Assembly: GCA_019689775.1 (NCBI GenBank)
Contig: JADGGV010000115.1
Span: forward strand, 1-9,290
Length of the DNA stretch: 9,290 bases
From: Gemmatimonadota bacterium
Lineage (GTDB): Bacteria > Gemmatimonadota > Gemmatimonadetes > Longimicrobiales > RSA9
Reading direction: 5' to 3'
A model generated the notes under the pieces. It was not told the DNA's origin. It searched no databases and saw nothing but the letters and a program-made list of their open reading frames with translations. This document shows positions 1 through 4,651 of this stretch, piece by piece (position 1 is the stretch's first letter; each line of letters starts with the position of its first letter). A program made the translations under genes and the position numbers.

Positions 1-1
1 G

Positions 2-745
2 ATCGAGAGCGAGCTGTTCGGTCACGAGCAGGGGGCGTTCACGGGGGCGATTCACGCGCGGGCGGGGGTGTTCGAGCTGGCGAACGGCGGCACGCTGCTG
101 CTGGACGAGATCGGGGAGATGCCGCTGTCGCTCCAGCCGAAGCTGCTGCGGATCCTGGAGGATGGGCGGGTTCGGCGGCTGGGCGGGAAGAAGGAGACGG
201 AGCTGGACGTGCGGGTGCTGTCGGCGACGAACCGCTCGCCGTCGAAGGCGATCCGGGAGGGGCGGCTGCGGGAGGACCTGTACTACCGGCTGAGCGTGTT
301 CGAGCTCCAGCTCGTGCCGTTGCGGGAGCGGATGGACGACCTGCCGCTGCTGGTGCAGCACTTCGTGAAGGAGTTCAACCAGAAGCACGGCACGGCGGTG
401 GAGGGCGTGTCGGAGGAGGCGGAGGGGCGGCTCGCGGCGTACTCGTGGCCGGGGAACGTGCGCGAGCTGCGGAACGTGATCGAGCGGGCGGTGATCGTGG
501 CGCGGGAGGGGTGGATCGAGGCGGCGCACCTGCCGCCGTACCTGCGGGCGAACGCGCCGGGGAGCGAGCCGACGCTGGTGCTGCCGCTGGGGATCACGGC
601 GGCGGAGGCGGAGCGGCGCCTGATCCTGAAGACGCTCGAGCTGGTGGGGAACAACAAGACGGAGGCGGCGCGCCGGCTCGGGATGGACGTGAAGACGCTG
701 CGCAGCCGGTTGCGGGCGTACGCTCCCGACGAGCCGGACGTATGA
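2..745 (+). CDS. Sigma-54-dependent response regulator (NtrC/GlrR type), C-terminal part, 5' truncated by window edge
   Basis: The visible 247 residues hold most of an AAA+ sigma-54 activator domain and a Fis-type DNA-binding domain. The first visible residues lead into the GAFTGA loop (nt 32-49), which contacts sigma-54. Walker B (LLLDEIGEM) has its Asp-Glu pair at nt 104-109, the arginine-finger region REDLYYRL follows near nt 266, and the sensor II stretch WPGNVRELRN lies at nt 446-475. The end (about nt 590-724) is a Fis-like helix-turn-helix (NNKTEAARRLG...KTLRSRL). Walker A and any N-terminal receiver lie outside the window, so calling it a response regulator rests on the adjacent histidine kinase. 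Its stop overlaps the kinase start by 4 bases (ATGA), implying translational coupling. By family it drives sigma-54 promoters by ATP hydrolysis. The kinase-plus-lipoprotein context resembles GlrR/QseF. Confidence 0.93.
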   Translation: MESELFGHEQGAFTGAIHARAGVFELANGGTLLLDEIGEMPLSLQPKLLRILEDGRVRRLGGKKETELDVRVLSATNRSPSKAIREGRLREDLYYRLSVFELQLVPLRERMDDLPLLVQHFVKEFNQKHGTAVEGVSEEAEGRLAAYSWPGNVRELRNVIERAVIVAREGWIEAAHLPPYLRANAPGSEPTLVLPLGITAAEAERRLILKTLELVGNNKTEAARRLGMDVKTLRSRLRAYAPDEPDV

Positions 746-2298
746 GGGTCGCGGTCAAGCTGTCCAGCGCGTTCGGGCTGCTGGTGCTCCTGCTGGTGGT
801 GGTGATCGCGTACGAGGTGCGGACGACGCAGCGGGCGGTCTCGACCGCGCACGAGTTGTCGGGGCTGTCGGCGCGGCTCGAGCTGGACGCGGCGCGGCAG
901 CTCGACGCGCTCGAGCGGCTCGAGGAGACGGCGAGCAAGTTCCAGGTCACGCGGGATGCGGGCTACCGCGAGGCGTTCGCGCGCGCGGCGGCGGAGTTCG
1001 GCCAGGCGGTGGCGGCGACGCCGCCGCGTCGCCTGACGGACCGCGAGGCGCTCGAGCTGGCGCGGCTGCGGCGCCTCTGGTCGGAGTTCCCGGACAGCGC
1101 CGCGCGCTTCGAGGACGCCGTCGTGCGGGGGGACCGCGACCGCGCGGCGGACGAGCTGCGCGGCGTGCTCGACGCCGTCGCCGCGTTGCGCGCCCAGTCG
1201 CGCAAGCTCGGCGACGCCTCGCGCGCGGCGATCCGGCGGCGGCTCGACCTCGCCGCGGCCGCCGCGCGCGAGGCGGAGCGGGTGTCGTTCGGGATCGCCG
1301 CCGCGGCCGTCGTCCTCAGCGTCGTCGTCGCCGCGTGGATCATCCGCTCGATCCTGCGCGCGCTCCGACGGCTCCAGCAGGCGACGCACCGCGCCGCCGA
1401 GGGCGACTTCGGCTTCCGCCTCGAGGGCGGCGGCCGCGACGAGTTCGGCCGGCTGGCGCGCGACTTCAACGGGATGATGGCGAAGCTGGGCGAGCTGGAC
1501 GGCATGAAGCGCGACTTCCTCTCGAAGGTGTCGCACGACCTGAAGACGCCGCTCGCGTCGATGCAGGAGACCAGCCGCATCCTGCTGGACGGGCTGGCGG
1601 GCGAGCTGACGCCGAAGCAGCGCCGCCTGCTGGAGCTGAACCTCCAGTCCGGCAACCGGCTCTCCGGCATGATCGCGAAGATCCTCGACCTCTCCGCCAT
1701 GGAGGCGGGCGCGGTCGAGCACGAGATGCTGCGCCAGGACCTGCTCGCCCTCGTGCGCCACGCCGCCGAGGCCGCGGCACCGGCGCTCGCCGAGTCCCGC
1801 CTCGAGATCGTCACCGCGCTCCCCGATGCGCCCGTCATGGTCGAGTGCGACGCCGAGCGCATCCTCCGCGTCCTCGACAACCTCATCGAGAACGCGATCA
1901 AGTTCTCGCCCGACGGCGGCGTCATCCGCATCGACGTCGACCTCGTCGGCAACCGCCCGGACGGCTTCCCGCCCGAGCGCTGGAAGGACGTCGCGCCCCG
2001 CGGGCTCGGCGGCTCCCGCGTCGCCGTCGTCTCCGTGTCCGACTGCGGCCCCGGCGTGCCGCCCGCCGACCGCGAGCGCATCTTCGAGCGGTTCTACCAG
2101 TCGCCCGGCGCGCGCAAGGCCCGCAGCCGCGGCGTCGGCCTCGGCCTCGCCATCTGCCGCGAGATCGTCGACGCCCACGGCGGCGCCATCTGGGTGCGGG
2201 ACGCGCCCGGCGGCGGCGGCTGCTTCCAGTTCGCGCTCCCCGGAGCCAGCCTCGAGATCGCCGAGGCCAGCCCCTCCATCGCCGAGGCCTCCCGATGA
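742..2298 (+). CDS. Membrane sensor histidine kinase (HAMP-HisKA-HATPase), GlrK/QseE-like
   Basis: 518 residues. The ATG at 742 is chosen because it overlaps the regulator stop (ATGA) and gives an immediate N-terminal TM helix (about residues 8-24). An extracytoplasmic region of about 155 residues follows; it is Ala/Arg/Glu-rich, looks all-helical (four-helix-bundle style) and has no recognisable ligand motif. TM2 is about 182-201, then HAMP (about 202-253). The H box is FLSKVSHDLKTPL with phospho-acceptor His265. The N box NLIENAIKFSPDGG has Asn384, the G1 box DCGPGVP is at 434-440, the F box IFERFY at 447-452 and the G2 box RGVGLGLAI at 463-471. All catalytic motifs are intact. It should autophosphorylate and pass phosphate to the overlapping upstream regulator. 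A HisKA kinase of this type with a sigma-54 regulator and a lipoprotein matches the GlrK/QseE arrangement; orthology is inferred from context, not shown. Third-position codon use drifts from G- to C-ending along the gene. Confidence 0.93.
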   Translation: MRVAVKLSSAFGLLVLLLVVVIAYEVRTTQRAVSTAHELSGLSARLELDAARQLDALERLEETASKFQVTRDAGYREAFARAAAEFGQAVAATPPRRLTDREALELARLRRLWSEFPDSAARFEDAVVRGDRDRAADELRGVLDAVAALRAQSRKLGDASRAAIRRRLDLAAAAAREAERVSFGIAAAAVVLSVVVAAWIIRSILRALRRLQQATHRAAEGDFGFRLEGGGRDEFGRLARDFNGMMAKLGELDGMKRDFLSKVSHDLKTPLASMQETSRILLDGLAGELTPKQRRLLELNLQSGNRLSGMIAKILDLSAMEAGAVEHEMLRQDLLALVRHAAEAAAPALAESRLEIVTALPDAPVMVECDAERILRVLDNLIENAIKFSPDGGVIRIDVDLVGNRPDGFPPERWKDVAPRGLGGSRVAVVSVSDCGPGVPPADRERIFERFYQSPGARKARSRGVGLGLAICREIVDAHGGAIWVRDAPGGGGCFQFALPGASLEIAEASPSIAEASR

Positions 2299-2813
2299 AG
2301 ACGCGCGCCGCCGTCGGCCTCCTCGCCCTCGTCGCCATCACCGCCTGCGCCAGCAACGGCTTCCACCGCGCCGCCGCCGCCGGCCGCACCGACGAGATGA
2401 TCCGCGCCTTCGAGTCGAACCCCTCCCTCTGGAAGGACGACGAGGCGCTCCTCCAGATCGGGCTCGTCTACGCGCTCCCCGGCAGCCCGCACTACGACCC
2501 CGCCGCCGCCCGCGAGTACTTCGGCCGGCTCACCCGCCTCCACCCGACGTCCGAGCAGTCCGCCCAGGCCCGCCGCCTCGACCGCCTCCTCGCCGAGATC
2601 CAGCGGCTCGGCAACGCCGCCGAGCAGCGCCAGGACTCGCTCCAGCACCTCGCCGCCCGCGTCGACTCCCTCGACGGCCGCCTCGGCGAGCAGCGCCAGG
2701 CCGTCGCCCAGCTCCAGGCCGAGATCCGCCGCCGCGACGCCCAGATCAAGGCTCTCCAGGACGAGCTCGACCGCCTCAAGGCCATCGATCTCCGCCTGCA
2801 CCGGCCTCGCTAG
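2295..2813 (+). CDS. Coiled-coil lipoprotein, QseG/YfhG-like position
   Basis: 172 residues. The ATG at 2295 overlaps the kinase stop in an ATGA, so it is probably translated by coupling. The N-terminus (MKTRAAVGLLALVAITAC) is a lipoprotein signal peptide with lipobox ITAC and Cys18 as the lipidation site. Residue +2 is Ala, so nothing argues for inner-membrane retention. Residues about 25-92 look helical and include a TPR-like stretch (DPAAAREYFGRLTRLHPTS). From about 95 to 167 there is a long heptad-like coiled coil (AEIQRLGNAAEQ, RVDSLDGRLGEQ, LQAEIRRRDAQIKALQDEL). In enterobacteria the lipoprotein QseG is encoded with the kinase QseE/GlrK and acts with its sensor domain; here an analogous protein sits directly behind the kinase. 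Function is by analogy. The gene could also be a general envelope coiled-coil lipoprotein carried in the operon. It uses almost exclusively C-ending codons. Confidence 0.85.
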   Translation: MKTRAAVGLLALVAITACASNGFHRAAAAGRTDEMIRAFESNPSLWKDDEALLQIGLVYALPGSPHYDPAAAREYFGRLTRLHPTSEQSAQARRLDRLLAEIQRLGNAAEQRQDSLQHLAARVDSLDGRLGEQRQAVAQLQAEIRRRDAQIKALQDELDRLKAIDLRLHRPR

Positions 2814-2904
2814 CGCCCGCCCCGGCCCCACGTCCGCGCCCGGCCGACGCCTCGCTCACGCGCCCGCGCGGCCACCGGTCGATTCCTGCCTCTTCGCCGG
2901 GGAC

Positions 2905-2927
2905 CGGGGAAATTTTCCCCGATTTTT
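2905..2927 (+). terminator. Probable intrinsic terminator after the kinase-lipoprotein operon
   Basis: CGGGGA (2905-2910) pairs with TCCCCG (2916-2921) around a 5-base AATTT loop, followed by A and a run of five T (2923-2927). It lies about 90 bases past the lipoprotein stop. T-runs are rare in this GC-rich window, so the hairpin plus T-run looks deliberate. The T-run faces the + strand only. Confidence 0.5.
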
Positions 2928-2935
2928 CGCCGAAA

Positions 2936-2963
2936 GCGCGAAAACCCAGTAGTGGCGCGAAAA
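2936..2963 (+). repeat. Two direct copies of GCGCGAAAA (third copy at 4438-4446)
   Basis: GCGCGAAAA occurs at 2936-2944 and 2955-2963, a 19-base period, and again at 4438-4446, always in intergenic DNA on the + strand. A reverse-oriented TTTTCGC lies at 2924-2930 and could form a 7-bp hairpin with 2938-2944. This could be a protein-binding word or part of the local secondary structure; function is unknown. Confidence 0.4.
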
Positions 2964-3112
2964 AATCCGCATTCGCCCCCCGTTCTTGCCGAATTCTTCC
3001 CCGCCCTTCCGGCGTTCGCGCCGGCGCGGGCGGCGGGGGCCGGCGGCGACCAGGCAATGCAAGTAGCCTTCTACGAACGATTTATGGCCACCCCGAGGAC
3101 GCCGATGGAACG

Positions 3113-3126
3113 GGCACGGTCTTCGC
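3113..3126 (+). promoter_or_regulatory. Candidate sigma-54 (-24/-12) promoter for the OmpA-like lipoprotein
   Basis: GGCACGGTCTTCGC keeps the invariant GG-N10-GC spacing and most of the TGGCACG-N4-TTGC consensus; mismatches are G for the leading T and C for the second T of TTGC. It lies 75 bases before the ATG at 3202. GG-N10-GC occurs often by chance in DNA this GC-rich. The only support beyond the match is its position and the sigma-54 activator encoded nearby. Confidence 0.22.
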
Positions 3127-3201
3127 CTAAGGGAGAGGCCGAAACCCGGCTCACGGCCGGCAACGGGAAGGACGTCGATCTCTCTGGATTTGGAGGCATG
3201 C

Positions 3202-3837
3202 ATGGGAACGACCCTCAGGACGACGGCGACGCTGCTGGCCGGCGCTCTTGCGCTGGGTGGGTGCGCCACGAAGGGGTTCGTGCGGAAGGGGCTGGATGCG
3301 CAGGCGGCGGCGCTCCAGGCGGAGCGGTCCGAGCGGATTGCGGGTGACGAGAAGCTGGCGGCGGACCTGGCGTCGCTGCGCAACGACCTGAACGCGATGC
3401 GGACGGAGTTCGGGGCGAAGATCGCGGCGGTGGAAGAGGGGCTCCAGTTCGCGCTGCCGGTGCACTTTGCGTTCGACGATGCGACGGTGCGGCCGGAGGA
3501 CACGGCGGCGCTGGACCGGTTCGCGGAGATCGTCTCGAAGCACTATGCGGGCGCGACGGTGACGATCGAGGGCTTCGCGGATCCGGCGGGCTCGTCGGCG
3601 TACAACAAGCGGCTGTCGACGAGCCGGGCGGAGGCGGTGAGCGCCTACCTGATGCAGAAGGGGATCCAGGCGCAACTGAAGACGGTCGGCTACGGCGAGA
3701 CCCGCCAGGTGGTCCAGGGTGCGAAGAAGGACGACCCGGGTGCGGAGCTGAACCGGCGGGTGGTGTTCGTGATCGAGAGCCCGGCGGCCGGGAAGCCGAT
3801 CGCCGCGATGGATGCGGGCACGCAGTCGGTGAAGTAA
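3202..3837 (+). CDS. OmpA/Pal-family peptidoglycan-binding lipoprotein
   Basis: 211 residues. The start is the ATG at 3202 because GGAGG (3192-3196) lies 5 bases upstream; an in-frame TTG at 3190 is less likely. Residues 1-21 form a lipoprotein signal peptide with lipobox LGGC (Cys21). Residues about 27-75 are a charged helical, coiled-coil stretch (ERSERIAGDEKLAADLASL) that may act as a spacer. The OmpA_C domain begins near PVHFAFDDATVRPED. It contains Asp127 and Arg142, spaced 15 residues apart like the diaminopimelate-binding pair of OmpA/Pal, and ends with the typical NRRV (184-187). By family it anchors the outer membrane to peptidoglycan. It is shorter and simpler than porin-type OmpA because no beta-barrel is present. 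Unlike Pal it carries an extra helical segment and has no Tol genes nearby. Codons are mainly G-ending, unlike the preceding lipoprotein gene. Confidence 0.92.
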   Translation: MGTTLRTTATLLAGALALGGCATKGFVRKGLDAQAAALQAERSERIAGDEKLAADLASLRNDLNAMRTEFGAKIAAVEEGLQFALPVHFAFDDATVRPEDTAALDRFAEIVSKHYAGATVTIEGFADPAGSSAYNKRLSTSRAEAVSAYLMQKGIQAQLKTVGYGETRQVVQGAKKDDPGAELNRRVVFVIESPAAGKPIAAMDAGTQSVK

Positions 3838-3874
3838 GGGTTGTTGGGCGCCCTGCCGGCGCGGGGCGCGAGCG

Positions 3875-3909
3875 GCGGCGGGGCCGGACGGTGGGGTCCG
3901 GCCCGCCGC
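3875..3909 (+). terminator. Strong GC hairpin downstream of the OmpA-like gene
   Basis: GCGGCGGGGCCGGAC (3875-3889) pairs with GTCCGGCCCGCCGC (3896-3909): 14 bp with one bulged G and a GGTGGG loop. A smaller GCGCC/GGCGC hairpin (3848-3852/3858-3862) precedes it. No T-run follows, so this is either a non-canonical terminator or an mRNA 3'-end stabiliser. It separates the lipoprotein gene from the receiver gene. Confidence 0.4.
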
Positions 3910-3970
3910 GCGGCTCGCGAAGCGCCGGAAGCCGGACCGAGCGCTCCCGAGAAACGAGAGAGTCACACGC

Positions 3971-4354
3971 ATGGATGACCCGGCCGGCGCGATCCTCATC
4001 GTCGACGACCACCCGGAGTCGCGCCTGGTGCTGCGGGCCTACCTGGAGCACCATGGCCGGCGCGTGTACGAGGCGTCGGACGGCGAGGCGTGCCTGACGA
4101 TGGCCCGGGAGACGCGGCCCGATCTGATCGTGCTCGACCTGCTGCTGCCGGTGCTGGATGGCTGGCGGACGGCGGAGGCGCTGCGGCGGGATCCGACGAC
4201 GGAGCAGATCCCGATCCTGGCGCTGACGGCGACGTCGCGGCCGGAGCAGCACGAGCGCGCGCTGCGAGCCGGATGCGATGTGGTGGTGACGAAGCCGGTG
4301 CGCCCGGCGGTCTTGCTGTCGCAGATCGAGGCGCTCCTGGCCCGGACGGCATAG
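3971..4354 (+). CDS. Stand-alone CheY-like response regulator receiver
   Basis: 127 residues forming one receiver domain with no output domain. The acidic pocket is Asp12-Asp13 and the phospho-acceptor is Asp56 (LIVLDLLLPVLDGW). The switch Thr is Thr86 (ILALTATS) and the conserved Lys is Lys108 (VVTKPV). All active-site residues are present, so it should be phosphorylatable. The start follows a weak purine-rich stretch (GAGAGAG near 3955). Single-domain receivers act by protein contact, for example in phosphorelays, motility switches or as phosphate sinks. No dedicated kinase adjoins it; the HisKA kinase at 742-2298 lies about 1.7 kb upstream but already has an overlapping partner. The output is therefore unknown. 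Confidence 0.93.
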   Translation: MDDPAGAILIVDDHPESRLVLRAYLEHHGRRVYEASDGEACLTMARETRPDLIVLDLLLPVLDGWRTAEALRRDPTTEQIPILALTATSRPEQHERALRAGCDVVVTKPVRPAVLLSQIEALLARTA

Positions 4355-4359
4355 GACGG

Positions 4360-4480
4360 ATCTCGCGGGATCTGTCGGCCGCGGGGTAGCGTCCGCGGCT
4401 AGTATCTCCGGAACACCTCCCGCCACGCTCTCCCCCCGCGCGAAAAGCCTTCCGTCGTGCAATCAAGGATCCCGCGAGAT
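4360..4480. repeat. 13-bp perfect inverted repeat in the receiver/ABC-F intergenic region
   Basis: ATCTCGCGGGATC (4360-4372) is the exact reverse complement of GATCCCGCGAGAT (4468-4480), with 95 bases between. The first arm begins 5 bases after the receiver stop. Between the arms lie a 7-bp hairpin (GCCGCGG 4378-4384 / CCGCGGC 4393-4399) and a GCGCGAAAA word. The second arm abuts the UUCG-capped hairpin at 4482. It could be RNA long-range pairing, paired operator sites or a remnant of a small element; the sequence alone does not decide. Confidence 0.6.
4400..4405 (+). promoter_or_regulatory. Possible -10 box TAGTAT
   Basis: TAGTAT matches four of six positions of the bacterial -10 consensus and sits in noncoding DNA. 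No convincing -35 element is visible about 17 bases upstream. It could start a leader for the ABC-F gene or a short RNA ending at the hairpin at 4482-4526. Confidence 0.2.
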
Positions 4481-4481
4481 T

Positions 4482-4530
4482 CCGGGCCGGTCCGGCCGCT
4501 TCGGCGGCCCACCGGACCCGGCCCGGTTCC
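4482..4530 (+). terminator. Long UUCG-capped hairpin (terminator or structured RNA)
   Basis: Three stacked helices are visible: CCGGGCC/GGCCCGG (4482-4488/4520-4526), GGTCCGG/CCGGACC (4489-4495/4512-4518) and CCGC/GCGG (4496-4499/4504-4507). Together they give 18 bp with two 3'-side bulges (4508-4511 and 4519). The tip is a C(UUCG)G tetraloop, a well-known exceptionally stable RNA loop. A weak T tract (TTCCCTT) follows. It probably terminates transcription from the receiver gene or from a start inside the intergenic region. Confidence 0.5.
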
Positions 4531-4638
4531 CTTGCGCCGCGATCGTGGACGCTGCCGCTCCCGAGCCGCGCATCGCCGTGTGACGCCGGATCCTTCGGCC
4601 CCGGGCGCCGCGCCCTGCCTCCCGCCGGCCATCTCCGC

Positions 4639-4644
4639 TACCTT
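4639..4644 (+). promoter_or_regulatory. Possible -10 box TACCTT for leaderless ABC-F transcript
   Basis: TACCTT fits the TANNNT -10 pattern and ends 7 bases before the ATG at 4652, so transcription could begin at or next to the start codon. No Shine-Dalgarno-like purine tract precedes this ATG, as expected for a leaderless mRNA. The -35 region is not recognisable. Confidence 0.3.
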
Positions 4645-4651
4645 TCCGCGC

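Larger units (their letters stand above)
2814..3201. other. 388-bp intergenic region between the two lipoprotein genes
   Basis: No convincing coding sequence is seen. The stretch starts GC-rich, has an AT-rich patch at about 2905-2970 (probable terminator and repeated GCGCGAAAA words), then a G-rich run (about 3016-3048). It ends in a leader (about 3130-3190) that can form small stems: GGCCG/CGGCC (3137-3141/3154-3158) or alternatively CCGGC/GCCGG (3146-3150/3156-3160), enclosed by GAGAG/CTCTC (3133-3137/3180-3184). I compared this leader by eye with c-di-GMP, cobalamin and fluoride riboswitch consensus patterns and saw no match. Confidence 0.6.

Noticed and set aside
445..741. Upstream extension of the kinase frame
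   Set aside because: It overlaps the regulator's sensor II and DNA-binding region and is Gly/Ala/Arg low-complexity; the TM helix starts right after the ATG at 742.
283..2178. 631-codon open frame on the minus strand
   Set aside because: Antisense to the regulator and kinase genes, which carry complete catalytic motifs; composition is low-complexity and no domain is visible.
1335..2294. Upstream extension of the lipoprotein frame inside the kinase gene
   Set aside because: It is an Arg/Pro-rich out-of-frame reading of the kinase; the signal peptide and ATGA overlap fix the start at 2295.
3130..3190. Riboswitch in the leader of the OmpA-like gene
   Set aside because: Small stems can be drawn, but conserved cores of c-di-GMP, cobalamin and fluoride riboswitches are not present.
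2952..3347. 131-codon plus-strand frame crossing the intergenic region and the start of the OmpA-like gene
   Set aside because: No ribosome binding site or domain; it overlaps a well-supported lipoprotein start in another frame.
4457..4651. Upstream extension of the ABC-F frame
   Set aside because: It would translate through the UUCG hairpin and gives Arg/Pro-rich sequence without family character; ABC-F homology-like sequence starts at the ATG at 4652.
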